Shown in pieces: positions 44,795 to 54,079 of a stretch of 64,000 nt of DNA (its first letter is position 1; each line of letters starts with the position of its first letter). The stretch covers positions 1 through 64,000 of the forward strand of contig JAJFFJ010000130.1 of the NCBI GenBank assembly GCA_021776685.1, read 5' to 3'. The notes beneath the pieces were generated by a model, which was not told the DNA's origin, ran no database searches, and saw nothing but the letters and a program-made list of their open reading frames with translations. Source of the DNA: Alphaproteobacteria bacterium (GTDB lineage: Bacteria > Pseudomonadota > Alphaproteobacteria > Bin65). Made by a program: the position numbers and the translations under genes.

Positions 44795-45826
44795 CATGTG
44801 GCGCTCAACGGCCGCGCCACGATTGTTCCGGTCGATGATGAAATCGTGGCCCTTGGGCTTGCGGGTGATCGCTTCCCGGATGGCGGCGTCGAGCAGGCCG
44901 TCGTCGTTGCTGTCACGCAGGGCGCTGCGCAGGTCCGCGGCATCGTCCTGACCCAGGCACATGTACACTGTGCCGGTGCAGGTCAGGCGCACCCGGTTGC
45001 AGGATTCGCAGAAATTGTGTGTCAGCGGGGTGATGAAGCCAACGCGCTGGCCGGTTTCCCGCACGGTCACATAGCGGGCGGGGCCGCCCGTCTGATAGTC
45101 GCTGTCATCCAGGGTCCACCGATTTTCCAGGTCCGCGCGAACCGTTGAGAGGGGCAGATACTGGTCCAGCCGGTCGCCTTCGCCATTGTCACCGCCAATC
45201 TCGCCCATGGGCATGACTTCGATGAGGGTCAGGTCGAAGCCTTCACGTCCGCACCACTCGACCATGGCGGGGATTTCGTCCTGATTGACGCCGCGCAGCG
45301 CGACCGCGTTGATTTTCACGTCCAGGCCGGCTGCCTTCGCCGCCTGCAAGCCATCGAATACCTGGTTCAACCGGCCCCACCGGGTAATGCGCGCAAATTT
45401 TTCCGGGTCCAGCGTGTCCAGGGAAACATTGATCCGCTTCACGCCTGCCGCCACCAGCTGGTCGGCATATTTGCCCAACTGGCTGGCATTTGTGGTCAGG
45501 GTCAGCTCGTCGAGCATGCCGGTCTTGAGATGCTGGCCCAGGCCTTCGATGAGCGACATGATGTTGCGCCGGACCAGGGGCTCGCCGCCGGTCAGTCGCA
45601 GCTTGCGCACACCCAGGCGTATAAAGGCGCTGCACAACCGTTCAAGCTCTTCGAGGGACAGGACGTCCGCCTTGGGCAGGAAGGTCATGTCTTCCGCCAT
45701 GCAGTAAACGCAGCGGAAATCGCATCGGTCGGTAACCGAAACGCGCAAATAGGTGACTGCCCGCTCAAACGGGTCGATCAGGGGCGCGGGCCCGGTGGCC
45801 TGCAGCGATGTTGCAGTCTGCGTCAT
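44777..45826 (-). CDS. moaA: GTP 3',8-cyclase MoaA
   Basis: The 349-residue product starts at 45826 (MTQTATS). The radical SAM motif CDFRCVYC lies near residue 35, GGEPLVRR near 85, and the second Fe-S cluster cysteines in [13 protein letters not shown] near 270. The protein ends in GG, as MoaA does. It forms the first intermediate of molybdenum/tungsten cofactor from GTP, together with MoaC. It follows the TupA-like gene by 82 bases on the same strand. Confidence 0.95.
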   Translation of the reverse strand: MTQTATSLQATGPAPLIDPFERAVTYLRVSVTDRCDFRCVYCMAEDMTFLPKADVLSLEELERLCSAFIRLGVRKLRLTGGEPLVRRNIMSLIEGLGQHLKTGMLDELTLTTNASQLGKYADQLVAAGVKRINVSLDTLDPEKFARITRWGRLNQVFDGLQAAKAAGLDVKINAVALRGVNQDEIPAMVEWCGREGFDLTLIEVMPMGEIGGDNGEGDRLDQYLPLSTVRADLENRWTLDDSDYQTGGPARYVTVRETGQRVGFITPLTHNFCESCNRVRLTCTGTVYMCLGQDDAADLRSALRDSNDDGLLDAAIREAITRKPKGHDFIIDRNNRGAAVERHMSVTGG

Positions 45827-45908
45827 GTCTTCGGACTTAGTGTGATTTAGGCCTGTCGGCAAGGGCACAAAACCGCCCCGGCGTGCTCCAGGGGCGTCAG
45901 GTCGCGCT

Positions 45909-46790
45909 TTATCGCTTGAGGCCGAAATGCGGCGTGAAGGGCGCGTCATTGCCGATCTGGAATGCGCCAATCTTGGCCTGGGTCGATTTTGACGTCAGCC
46001 AGGTAACGAAATGGGCGCTGGCCCTGGCGGTCGCAGCGTTGCCGTCTGACCGTTTGAGCACGATAGCGCCGAAGCGCAGCATCAGCCGCGGATCGTGGTC
46101 GACCATGACAATCAGCTGCTTGCGCGTGCGAAACCGCAGCCACGTGGCCCGGTCGGTAATCGCATAGGCGGACTTGGCCGCGGCCAGACCCAGGGTCGTG
46201 CGCATGTCCGCCCCGGTGCGGGTGTACCAGGGGTTGTCGCTGGATTTGGGGGATAGTCCGATTTCCGCCCAGGCGCGTTGTTCCACCAGAAAGGTTCCGC
46301 TGCCGTCGCCGCGGGAAATGAACCCCGCCTGGGTCCGGGCGATGGCCTGAAGCGCGGTTATCATGCTGGACATGCCGGCAATGCGCGCCGGGTCGCCGGC
46401 CGGCCCGACGATCATCAGGTCGGTATACATAATGTCTGCATATTTGAGGCCGTCGCGCGCCTTGGCGAAACGGCGTGCGGCCCCGTGGTCAGCGGTCAGA
46501 ATCACGTCGGCTTTCTCGTCCGCCGCGAGCTTGAGCGCCACCCGCAGATCAGCAGGGATAAACTTGATGCCGACCTTGAAGCGTTTCTGGAAATCGGCCA
46601 CCAGGGTGCGCAACACCCCGGCCGCATCCAGCGCATCGGGAACGATGACCCGCAGGGTTGTCTTGTAGGTCTGCGCCTTGGTGCGCTTGTTCTTGCGCGC
46701 CGCCGCATCCGACGCCGCAAAGCCGAGGCTGGCCACAACAAGTGTAGCCGAAGCAAGGAACATCACAGCGGTAGCTGCACGACGCGTCAC
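45909..46790 (-). CDS. TupA-like tungstate/molybdate-binding periplasmic protein
   Basis: The 293-residue protein has a signal peptide. [12 protein letters not shown] near residue 168, [19 protein letters not shown] near 195 and [12 protein letters not shown] near 215 match the TupA tungstate-binding family. It would capture tungstate or molybdate in the periplasm for an ABC importer; no permease or ATPase gene is next to it. The mature N-terminus is very basic. Its position next to moaA and opposite fdhD supports a metal-cofactor role. Confidence 0.85.
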   Translation of the reverse strand: MTRRAATAVMFLASATLVVASLGFAASDAAARKNKRTKAQTYKTTLRVIVPDALDAAGVLRTLVADFQKRFKVGIKFIPADLRVALKLAADEKADVILTADHGAARRFAKARDGLKYADIMYTDLMIVGPAGDPARIAGMSSMITALQAIARTQAGFISRGDGSGTFLVEQRAWAEIGLSPKSSDNPWYTRTGADMRTTLGLAAAKSAYAITDRATWLRFRTRKQLIVMVDHDPRLMLRFGAIVLKRSDGNAATARASAHFVTWLTSKSTQAKIGAFQIGNDAPFTPHFGLKR

Positions 46791-46932
46791 GTTAGGACTC
46801 CGGTGCCGCCCGTTGGTATCCGGGCGCCGAGGGTGAGCCTAACCGCTAACCCAAAACCATGGCGGCAGCAAGGCGGGGCGTGTGGCGGGCGCGGCGCTTG
46901 CCCCCGGCACCGCGGCATCCCATAGTTCCCTT

Positions 46933-47793
46933 ATGTCCGACTATCTTCTCCAGCCCGATCCGGCAGACCCACGCCTGACCCAGCAGGTTTCGGGCCGCGA
47001 CCAGGATGGCAATCTCGTGGATGCCGCCGTGGTTGTGGAACGGCCCCTGACCCTGTTTCTGAACGGACAGGAGATCGTCACCATGATGACGATTGGTGAC
47101 TACCCGGATTATCTGGCTGTTGGCTATCTGCTCAACCAGAACATGCTGCACCATGACGACGAGATAGAAGGCGTCGACTATGACGACGAGCTGGAAGTGG
47201 TGGTCGTCCGGACGGCGCGCGAAACCGACTACGAAGACAAGCTGAAAAAGAAGACCCACACGTCGGGTTGCGCCCAGGGCACAGCCTTTGGCGACCTGAT
47301 GGAGAAATTCGACGAGATCGACCTGCCGGCCGACGCAAAGTTGAAGACGAGCTGGCTCTATGAATTGACCAAAAAAATCAACACCAGCCCGAGCCTCTAT
47401 CTGGAAGCAGGCGCGATCCATGGCAGCGTGCTGTGCCACGAGGACCGGCCGCTGATCTATATGGAGGATGTGGGCCGGCACAATGCGGTCGACAAAATCG
47501 CCGGTTATATGTTTCTGCATGGCATCGGCGCAGGGGACAAAATTTTCTACACCACAGGCCGCCTGACCAGCGAGATGGTGATCAAGACCGTTCAAATGGG
47601 AATCCCGATCCTGGTGTCCCGTTCCGGCTTCACTGCCTGGGGCGTCGACCTCGCCCGGGAAGCCAATCTGACCCTCATTGGCCGCGCCCGCGGCAAGCGT
47701 TTTCTCACGTTGGCGGGGGAGGGGCGGATTGTTTACGACGCGGATGGTGGTGGTGAGGCCGAAGATGCCGACCGGCGGTCGAAAGGGGATTAG
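46933..47793 (+). CDS. fdhD: Formate dehydrogenase accessory sulfurtransferase FdhD
   Basis: The 286-residue product starts at 46933 (MSDYLLQPD). It has ERPLTLFLNG near residue 35, the sulfur-carrying segment TSGCAQG near residue 113, and EDVGRHNAVDKIAG near residue 180. FdhD passes sulfur from IscS to the molybdenum cofactor of formate dehydrogenase. Only one Cys is present in the active loop, where E. coli FdhD has a CxxC pair. The stop is directly followed by the next ATG. Confidence 0.92.
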   Translation: MSDYLLQPDPADPRLTQQVSGRDQDGNLVDAAVVVERPLTLFLNGQEIVTMMTIGDYPDYLAVGYLLNQNMLHHDDEIEGVDYDDELEVVVVRTARETDYEDKLKKKTHTSGCAQGTAFGDLMEKFDEIDLPADAKLKTSWLYELTKKINTSPSLYLEAGAIHGSVLCHEDRPLIYMEDVGRHNAVDKIAGYMFLHGIGAGDKIFYTTGRLTSEMVIKTVQMGIPILVSRSGFTAWGVDLAREANLTLIGRARGKRFLTLAGEGRIVYDADGGGEAEDADRRSKGD

Positions 47794-48315
47794 ATGGCTG
47801 AGACGCTAGTTTTGACCTTTATCGCCAACGACCGTCCGGGGCTGGTCGGGACGCTGTCCGAGACCGTGGCCGCAGAAGGCGGCAACTGGCTGGAGAGCCG
47901 GATGGCGCATCTGGCCGAGAAATTCGCAGGCGTTGCCAGGGTTGACGTCCCGGCCAACAAGGTGACGTCGCTCAAGGCGGCGCTGAAGGCATTGGATGCG
48001 GAGGGCTTTCATATCCTCGTCGAAGAGGCGTCGGACGCCGCGCCGATACGCGGACCCGCCTTCAGCCTTGACCTTGTGGGACCGGATCAACCCGGCATCC
48101 TGCGCGAAATTACCAACTGCCTGGCAGGACTTGGCCTCAGCGTTGAGGAAATGGCGACTGACATTCGGGATGCGCCCATGGGTGGGGGCAGCCTTTTTTA
48201 TGCCGAAGCGCAGATCGCCGGCCCGGCGAATTTGAGCGAAGACGAACTTCGCGATGCCCTGGAAACCATAGGCGACGCCCTCATGGTCGACATCACCCTG
48301 GGTGAACAGGGCTAG
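47794..48315 (+). CDS. Double ACT-domain protein (GcvR-like)
   Basis: The 173-residue protein consists of two ACT domains, starting LTFIANDRPGLVGTLSETV (about 5) and LDLVGPDQPGILREITNCL (about 90). This layout is that of the glycine-cleavage repressor-like ACT proteins, which sense amino acids. No DNA-binding part is present. It directly abuts fdhD and is probably co-transcribed with it. Confidence 0.88.
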   Translation: MAETLVLTFIANDRPGLVGTLSETVAAEGGNWLESRMAHLAEKFAGVARVDVPANKVTSLKAALKALDAEGFHILVEEASDAAPIRGPAFSLDLVGPDQPGILREITNCLAGLGLSVEEMATDIRDAPMGGGSLFYAEAQIAGPANLSEDELRDALETIGDALMVDITLGEQG

Positions 48316-48376
48316 CTGGCGAATTCCCCAAAAACTATCACCCTGAAAGCGGCCAGTAGCGCCCCTGCTCCCACGC

Positions 48377-48733
48377 CTATTTGCTGGCTGGCGCAAATCC
48401 CAGCCACTCAGGCGCGATGAAGGTGATGATGGCAATCACCGCTGCGACGAGGAAGACGGCCTCCAGCATCATCCAGCTAATTATCGCCTGCCTTGTCTTC
48501 CCTTTGATCGCGATCAGGATTTCTTCGTGTTGCGCGGCGGTGTTGAGGTGGCTCAACGACAGATTGTGCATCGGCGCAATTTCCCGAAGGGCCGCAGCCA
48601 GCGCTTCACCCTCCGCGGCATCCAGCCGTCTCCGTTGCTGGGTATAGGGCAGCATGCGGAAGAGAACCCGGAAGGTCAGGAGCAGCATCGCGACGGCAAC
48701 CGCCACGCTGACAATCTGCACAACAAGCAACAT
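48377..48733 (-). CDS. Small membrane protein of unknown function
   Basis: The 118-residue product starts at 48733 (MLLVVQIVSVAVAVAMLLLTF) with GGAG eight bases upstream. It has a membrane segment at each end and a charged helical middle (AAEGEALAAALREIAPMHNL, LNTAAQHEEILIAIKG). A long in-frame extension upstream runs through the array at 48895-48999 and is not likely to be coding. No family was recognised. Confidence 0.75.
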   Translation of the reverse strand: MLLVVQIVSVAVAVAMLLLTFRVLFRMLPYTQQRRRLDAAEGEALAAALREIAPMHNLSLSHLNTAAQHEEILIAIKGKTRQAIISWMMLEAVFLVAAVIAIITFIAPEWLGFAPASK

Positions 48734-48894
48734 CCATTTTTCTCCGGCGCATTGGGCTGAGACAGCGACTATAGCCGGGCGCCCGCCGCTGGGACCATCG
48801 TTAGTCTCCGGTTGCCGGTCAAATGTGCGTGTTGCATCTTGCGGAGAAGGATAAAAATCCCATATTTGAGTCGTCTGAAACATGCCGACCGGGC

Positions 48895-48999
48895 CCCGAC
48901 AAAACCCACAAATCCCCACATATGGAAAAACCCAACGGGTGGCTTTTAGGCCGCTGACGGAAAGCAACAAACCGCAACAAAAGGCAACATATCGCAACA
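48895..48999 (-). repeat. Compound decamer array, copy A
   Basis: On the minus strand four TGTTGC blocks occur at exactly 10-base spacing (complement of GCAACA at 48964, 48974, 48984 and 48994), preceded by a GTTTTTT run. After a 44-base gap follow three GTGGG-like blocks at 10-base spacing (complement of CCCAC at 48915 and 48905, CCCGA at 48895). CCACCCG lies in the gap. The array lies between the small membrane protein gene (start 48733, minus) and the hydrolase (start 49101, plus). Confidence 0.85.
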
Positions 49000-49100
49000 T
49001 GCGAAAAAACTTTGACCGCCACTCAAACGCCGTTTGGCTCTTGACCCGGTCGGGGCGATGCGCGGACAAGGCGTTATGAACCGAGAGACAGGAGAACAAC

Positions 49101-49994
49101 GTGCCCTTTGCCGAGGCTGACGGAACAAGGCTGTACTTCGAGGAAACAGGAGAGGGCGAACCTCTGCTGTTCGTGCATGAGTTCGCAGGCGATCACCGGA
49201 GCTGGGAGCCGCAGTTGCAGTTCTTCTCTCGCCGCTTTCGCTGTGTCGCCTACAATGCCCGGGGGTATCCGCCATCTGATGTGCCCAGAGACGCCAATGA
49301 CTACGACCAGGCGCGCCAGGCCGATGACATCGCTGCCGTGATGGATCATCTGGCGATCGGGTCCGCACATGTGGTGGGTCTCAGCATGGGGGCGTTCGCG
49401 ACCCTCCATTTCGGACTCCGCCATCCAGCGCGGGCCCGGTCGCTATTCCTCGCAAGCATCGGGTCCGGCGCACCCAAAGGCGCCGCACGCGACGTGTTCA
49501 TCAAGGAGGCACATGCCGCCGCCGATATTCTGGATACGCGGGGGTGGGACGGCATGTCCGATGCGTTGTCCCATGGGCCGACGCGTATTCAGCTCAAGGA
49601 AAAGTCGCCGCGCGCCTGGAACCTTTTCAAGGCGCATCTGGAGGAGCATTCGGCCGAGGGATCGGCGCTAACCCTCCGCGGATATCAGGCGGCCCGGCCG
49701 TCGCTCAACGACCTGGAGGACGCCCTGCGCGCGCTAGAGGTGCCGGCAATGGTTGCGGTGGGCGACGAGGATGCTCCCTGCATCGACGCGTCTGTCTGGC
49801 TCAAACGGGTGCTGCCGTCGTCCGGACTCTGGATTGCGCCACGCACCGGCCATTGCATGAATCTGGAAGAGCCCGCCGATTTCAACGCCCGAGTGCTCGA
49901 TTTCATCACGGCAGTGGACCAGGGCCGGTGGCGGCCCTTGCCGGGTGTCAGCGCCTCCTCCTCCTTCGGCGATGTTTTGGGCGAGGAGAGCTAG
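49101..49994 (+). CDS. Alpha/beta hydrolase
   Basis: The 297-residue protein starts with GTG, and GGAG lies upstream. It has HEFAGDHRSWEPQ near the N-terminus, the Ser nucleophile in GLSMGAFATLH around residue 95, and the His in RTGHCMNLEEP. It is a general esterase/lactonase-type hydrolase with unknown substrate. Confidence 0.9.
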   Translation: MPFAEADGTRLYFEETGEGEPLLFVHEFAGDHRSWEPQLQFFSRRFRCVAYNARGYPPSDVPRDANDYDQARQADDIAAVMDHLAIGSAHVVGLSMGAFATLHFGLRHPARARSLFLASIGSGAPKGAARDVFIKEAHAAADILDTRGWDGMSDALSHGPTRIQLKEKSPRAWNLFKAHLEEHSAEGSALTLRGYQAARPSLNDLEDALRALEVPAMVAVGDEDAPCIDASVWLKRVLPSSGLWIAPRTGHCMNLEEPADFNARVLDFITAVDQGRWRPLPGVSASSSFGDVLGEES

Positions 49995-50027
49995 ACCGTG
50001 GGGCCCTCCGCGATAGCGAGTTCCAAA

Positions 50028-50924
50028 TTACACGGGCGGCTGGATTCGGATCGGATCAGTGAAAGCCGCAAAATCGTGGGGGTCGTAGCCGGCGGCGCGG
50101 ATTCGGTCGCCATAGAGAGCGGCAATCAGCGGCGCTTCTTTCGGGTTGCTGCTAACGGTGAAGCCGCCGCGACGGAACCATCGCTTCCAGCGCTTGAACT
50201 GGCTGCGCTTCTGCCGCTGCCAGACGCCGGGCGTGGCGCCGTCGTGGAGATAGCTGCCCTTACCCTCGCCGCGGTAGAGGCGCCCGTAGCCGGCATTGGC
50301 GTCCGCGCTGAACGAGTCACTGACAGCCGTCGTCTCAAGGCCGATCGTCTGACAAATCTGGTCGAGATAACTCTGGGGTTCTGCGACCAGAGCTTCGTAT
50401 TTGACGACGATGCACCGGTCGAGCCCGGCAAGATCCGCCTCCATGATCTGATGTGCCCGGAACCAGTGCTCGAGCAGGGTGGGCAGGGAGACCTCCGCCC
50501 AGCGGTGGGTGGCGAGCGCGACGGCCAGCGGGTGGCGGACAATGAAAACGAACCAGCTGTTGGGAGCGATGGCGCGGAGGTAGCGGGACATGAGGATGTT
50601 GCCTGGTGTCTTTTCAACCAGCCAATCGCGGGAGAGATCCCAGTGGGGCGCCCATTGGCTGAACAGGCGATCCCGTTCCGCCGGCGCCGCCCAAGGGCAA
50701 TCTTCGGTCAGGTGCGCACGTTCATCGAAGGCGAAGACGCCGGCGCTGCCATAGGCCGTATCCCGCGGGTAGACATCCTGCAGCCACTGGCCCTCGTCCA
50801 TTTCCGCGCCGGTGTCGAAGAAGCCGCTGCACTGCGGGTGACGGCCCAGGATCTGACCGAGCAGGGTCGTGCCGCTGCGGTGCAGGCCGCCCACGAAGAT
50901 GAAGTTTCGGTCGCTCAGGTCCAT
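50028..50924 (-). CDS. Sulfotransferase-family protein
   Basis: The 298-residue product starts at 50924 (MDLSDRNFIFVGG). The PAPS 5'-phosphosulfate loop GLHRSGTTLLGQIL lies at about 12-25, and the 3'-phosphate segment FVFIVRHPLAVALATHRW near 120. It would move sulfate from PAPS to a hydroxyl or amine. The long in-frame upstream extension overlaps mobA and is not supported. It lies between the divergent hydrolase and mobA genes. Confidence 0.88.
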   Translation of the reverse strand: MDLSDRNFIFVGGLHRSGTTLLGQILGRHPQCSGFFDTGAEMDEGQWLQDVYPRDTAYGSAGVFAFDERAHLTEDCPWAAPAERDRLFSQWAPHWDLSRDWLVEKTPGNILMSRYLRAIAPNSWFVFIVRHPLAVALATHRWAEVSLPTLLEHWFRAHQIMEADLAGLDRCIVVKYEALVAEPQSYLDQICQTIGLETTAVSDSFSADANAGYGRLYRGEGKGSYLHDGATPGVWQRQKRSQFKRWKRWFRRGGFTVSSNPKEAPLIAALYGDRIRAAGYDPHDFAAFTDPIRIQPPV

Positions 50925-51082
50925 GTTCGGGTCGGGGGCGGCCGGTGCCGTTCCGTTGTCAGGTCTGTTGTCGGGTCCGGTGGCAGTCAAGCACAGAACC
51001 GGTGGCGGGCGAACACTGGCGTTTCCACCGCGACGATGTGGAAAGCCGGGTGCCTGCCGCGTCCAAATGGAAAGGCTGGAAT

Positions 51083-51706
51083 ATGACCATCGACCGGAAA
51101 CAGATTGCCGGCGTGCTGCTGGCGGGTGGCCAGGCGCGGCGTCTGGGCGGCGGCGACAAATGTTTGCGTGATCTCGGCGGCCGGTCACTGCTGGCGCATA
51201 TCGTCGATCGGGTTGGGCCGCAGGTGGGTCAGCTGGTGCTGAATGCCAATGGCGACCCCGCGCGCTTCGCGAGCTTCGGCCTGCCGGTGATTGAAGACGT
51301 TGTCGGTGGCTTCGCCGGACCGCTGGCCGGGATATTAACCGGCCTGGAGTGGGCGCAGGCGCAAGGCCTCGATTGGATTGTCTCTGTACCGACCGACGCA
51401 CCCTTTCTGCCGGGCGACCTGGTGGCGACCCTGATAGGGGCGCTGGGTGACGAAGGCGCGGAAATTGCCTGCGCGATGTCAGCTGGGCGCACGCACCCAG
51501 TGGTAGGCCTGTGGCCTGTGCACCTGGCGGGGGATCTTCGTGACGCGCTGGTGGGCGAAGACATCCGCAAGATTGATGTCTGGACGGCGCGTCACCGCCT
51601 GGCAGTGGCGGGATTCGGAGTCGATCCCGTAGACCCGTTCTTCAATGCCAACCGGGCGGAGGATTTCGAAACGGCGGCGGCGCTCTACGCGCAGCTGTCG
51701 GGATAG
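51083..51706 (+). CDS. mobA: Molybdenum cofactor guanylyltransferase MobA
   Basis: The 207-residue product starts at 51083 (MTIDRKQ). The nucleotide loop LAGGQARRLGGGDKCL lies near residue 12, GFAGPLAGILTGLEWA near residue 73 and VPTDAPFLPGDL near 98. It adds GMP to molybdopterin to make the dinucleotide cofactor used by formate dehydrogenases. It is about 4 kb from fdhD and moaA. Confidence 0.92.
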   Translation: MTIDRKQIAGVLLAGGQARRLGGGDKCLRDLGGRSLLAHIVDRVGPQVGQLVLNANGDPARFASFGLPVIEDVVGGFAGPLAGILTGLEWAQAQGLDWIVSVPTDAPFLPGDLVATLIGALGDEGAEIACAMSAGRTHPVVGLWPVHLAGDLRDALVGEDIRKIDVWTARHRLAVAGFGVDPVDPFFNANRAEDFETAAALYAQLSG

Positions 51707-51710
51707 CGGT

Positions 51711-53027
51711 CTACCAGACCGAGGTGCCGCGCTCCCGCCCGGCCATGAGGTCCGGCAGCATTTGAGCGACCGTGGTGGTGTCCAGTCCATGCATCTGCAT
51801 GAATTCCTGGGCATCTTCCAGGACGGCGGACAGTTCCGTGTGGAGCTTGATGGACTTGTAGCGGTCTTCGTGTTCCGGCAGGCCGAGCGCCCGGGCGAGA
51901 ATAGCGGTCCAGTTCTTGACCTCCACCGGATACTGGTCTTCCAGGCCGCACAGGTCGCGGTGGCAGGTGTGATAGAGGGTCGCCAGTATGTCGGCGTCGT
52001 GGGCAACGGCGCTGGTCATGGTCGCGCGGTGGGCCTGCTCGCGCATGTCCTCCACGTTGCTGAGGCCGCCGGGGCCGCAGGTGTAAGTAAAGTGGGCGTC
52101 TTCCTCGATGTCGACGAGCTCAAGCTCCGGGATCGCGGCGAGCAGGGTCTCGACACTGTTGTCGATCCCCAGGCCTCCGTCATGGCGATGGAGCGCAACC
52201 TTGCCCGGCACAGGCTGCAACCGGTCCCGGAAGCTGTCGAGCCGGCTGACGAGAAAATGGGAAATGTGCTCGAAGTCGAACGGGTATTCCTTGAACCCGT
52301 TGACCGTCTCGCCGAACTCAAGGTCGCAGGACGGGCACCAGTGCAGCACTTTTTCGGGCTCAAAGTCCGCCAGCTTGTCGACCGTGCGCCGCGAGATTGC
52401 CTCGGAACCTGGGGCGTCGCCCTGGAATTTCAGGTGAATGATGCCACAGCAGTTGGACGCGCCGCCCAACATGGCGTAGTCCGCGCCGATCGCGTCCAGG
52501 ATATCCATCAGGGAAAACACTATCACAGGGGTTCGCAGAACGTTGCAGCCCAGATAGAAAACCACCTCGGCCGTATCCGGGTTGCCGGTGCGTCCGGTCA
52601 GGCGCTGGTAGTCTGCGGGTGTCATCTGCATGCCCACCGCCAGCTTGATCAACTGAGCCATGCGCCGGTAGTAGGTGCCCATGGGGTTGATGCCGCTTGC
52701 GGATTGCTCAGCGCGAAGGCGGCTCAGTGCGATCGACAGCATCAGTCGGGGATTGATGCTTTCCGGGCAGGCGGCAATGCATTCGCCACTGCCGGTACAG
52801 CGCTGGATCCAGCTATCAGAAAGGTCGTTTCTGGCGCCGGTCTGCAGGTAGCGGACCACACCGCCGACAACCTCGACAGGATCGGCAGCCGCCAGAGCCG
52901 GCGTGGCCTCGCCTACCACCGGACAGACCTCGACGCACTTACCGCAGGATGTGCAGGCGTCGGTCAGAAGCCGTGCCTGTTGGTCGAGATGGGCCTCAAG
53001 CGTTACGGGCCGGGGCATTTCGTTCAT
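51711..53027 (-). CDS. HdrD/GlpC-like Fe-S protein
   Basis: The 438-residue product starts at 53027 (MNEMPRP). A first [4Fe-4S] motif CTSCGKCVEVCP is complete, while the second reads CTGSGECIAACP, with Ser for one Cys. The C-terminal part has one CCG-type site with NCCGIIHLKF and HWCPSC, and a weaker second site (TCGPGG, HTCHRDLCGLE). Such proteins carry electrons between dehydrogenases and quinone or disulfide partners. The partner is not visible. The stop is five bases from the end of mobA. Confidence 0.88.
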   Translation of the reverse strand: MNEMPRPVTLEAHLDQQARLLTDACTSCGKCVEVCPVVGEATPALAAADPVEVVGGVVRYLQTGARNDLSDSWIQRCTGSGECIAACPESINPRLMLSIALSRLRAEQSASGINPMGTYYRRMAQLIKLAVGMQMTPADYQRLTGRTGNPDTAEVVFYLGCNVLRTPVIVFSLMDILDAIGADYAMLGGASNCCGIIHLKFQGDAPGSEAISRRTVDKLADFEPEKVLHWCPSCDLEFGETVNGFKEYPFDFEHISHFLVSRLDSFRDRLQPVPGKVALHRHDGGLGIDNSVETLLAAIPELELVDIEEDAHFTYTCGPGGLSNVEDMREQAHRATMTSAVAHDADILATLYHTCHRDLCGLEDQYPVEVKNWTAILARALGLPEHEDRYKSIKLHTELSAVLEDAQEFMQMHGLDTTTVAQMLPDLMAGRERGTSVW

Positions 53028-53081
53028 GGTTGGGCCTCCGCTGTCCGGGGCATCATTCTGCACTATCCAGGCCGGCAGGCG

Positions 53082-53267
53082 CTAGGTGGCGTCGCCGGAC
53101 ACCTCGACCAATCCGATCTGGTCGCCGTTAATCAGCTGTTTGCCAGCATTCTCGAAGTTGACCGTGATGCGATTGCCAATCACCGATTGAACCTGGCCAA
53201 GGCCCCAGTCCGCCTGGGTCGGGTGGCGCACGAAGGCGCCCGGCACGAGTGACTGAAACTCTGTCAC
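53082..53267 (-). CDS. DUF3553 protein
   Basis: The 61-residue protein (LVPGAFVRHPTQADWGLGQVQS, ITVNFENAGKQLI) fits the DUF3553 pattern, a small SH3-like fold also found in the C-terminus of some UvrD/CarD-like proteins. Free-standing copies next to chpT are common in alphaproteobacteria. It precedes the Fe-S gene by 54 bases. Confidence 0.85.
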   Translation of the reverse strand: MTEFQSLVPGAFVRHPTQADWGLGQVQSVIGNRITVNFENAGKQLINGDQIGLVEVSGDAT

Positions 53268-53321
53268 GGGGACAACTCCCAGCTTGCGTTGAATGGGGCT
53301 GGTCCCCGCCGGAAATTCTCG

Positions 53322-53339
53322 TTAAACGACATGGTTAAC
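53322..53339 (+). promoter_or_regulatory. Paired TTAAC half-sites upstream of chpT
   Basis: GTTAAACG at 53321 and GTTAACG at 53334 are half-sites of the CtrA recognition sequence, but the 9-base spacing differs from the usual TTAA-N7-TTAA. They lie about 45 bases upstream of the chpT ATG. Confidence 0.4.
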
Positions 53340-53382
53340 GAAGGTAGATGGGTCAATGCCGTCTGCCAACCGGGGAATTTTG

Positions 53383-54033
53383 ATGTCATTTGCGTTAGAT
53401 ATAAGGGTCGTTCAGTTGTTGTGCTCGCGGATTTGCCATGATCTGGCGGGACCGGTAGGCGCGGTCAGCAATGGCCTGGAACTGGTGCGCGAGATGGCCG
53501 GCAGCCTGGACACCGAAGCTATGGATCTGGTCGACCTGAGCGCGAGCCAGATGTTCCAGCGGTTGCGGTTCTTCCGGGTCGCGTTCGGCCAGGCGCAGGG
53601 ATCGGTCCGCACGACCAACGAGGCGCGCGATCTGGTGACGCCCGCCGTGCTGGGCGAGCGCTGCAGCTTTGTCTGGCCGGGGACCGAGACGGATACGAGC
53701 CTGCCGTTGGGCGACCAGGGCCTGAAGCTGATGCTCAACATGGCGCTGCTCGCCGGCGAGACCCTGCCGCGCGGTGGCGAGGTGAGTGCTGCGCTGGCCG
53801 AGCAGGGCGAGACCACGGCGATATCACTTGCGGCCTCAGGGCAGGGCGCCCGCATGGAGGGCGAGGTCAGGCGGGCTATGTCGCTCGAGTCGACCGCGGA
53901 AGAGGTCACCCCCAAGAGCGCGCCTGCGCTGCTGGCGGGCGTGCTGGCCCAGTCGCTCGGTGGGCAGATCGATATTGACGAAAGCATGACCGACCGGATT
54001 GTGCTGTCGGCTACGGTATCGGCTGACGGGTAG
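53383..54033 (+). CDS. chpT: Histidine phosphotransferase ChpT
   Basis: The 216-residue product starts at 53383 (MSFALDIRVVQLLCSRICHDLAGPVGAVSNG), where the phospho-accepting His lies in RICHDLAGP. The C-terminal half resembles a degenerate kinase ATPase domain, as in ChpT. It passes phosphate from CckA to CtrA and CpdR. A bidirectional terminator separates it from the convergent ctrA gene, so kinase relay and response regulator lie side by side. Confidence 0.9.
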   Translation: MSFALDIRVVQLLCSRICHDLAGPVGAVSNGLELVREMAGSLDTEAMDLVDLSASQMFQRLRFFRVAFGQAQGSVRTTNEARDLVTPAVLGERCSFVWPGTETDTSLPLGDQGLKLMLNMALLAGETLPRGGEVSAALAEQGETTAISLAASGQGARMEGEVRRAMSLESTAEEVTPKSAPALLAGVLAQSLGGQIDIDESMTDRIVLSATVSADG

Positions 54034-54079
54034 GGCGCGAGCCCTTTAATCCGCCCCGGGAACCTGCCGCCAAAATGGA

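Noticed and set aside
48895-48999. parS or chromosome partition site
   Set aside because: The blocks do not match the TGTTNCACGTGAAACA palindrome; they are direct repeats, not inverted ones.
48734-49099. Upstream in-frame extension of the small membrane protein gene
   Set aside because: The extension is built from the decamer array and has no hydrophobic or conserved pattern; a good ribosome site exists at 48733.
50925-51401. N-terminal extension of the sulfotransferase by 159 residues
   Set aside because: It runs antisense to the mobA start, is Arg/Pro-rich, and the conserved sulfotransferase start is at 50924.
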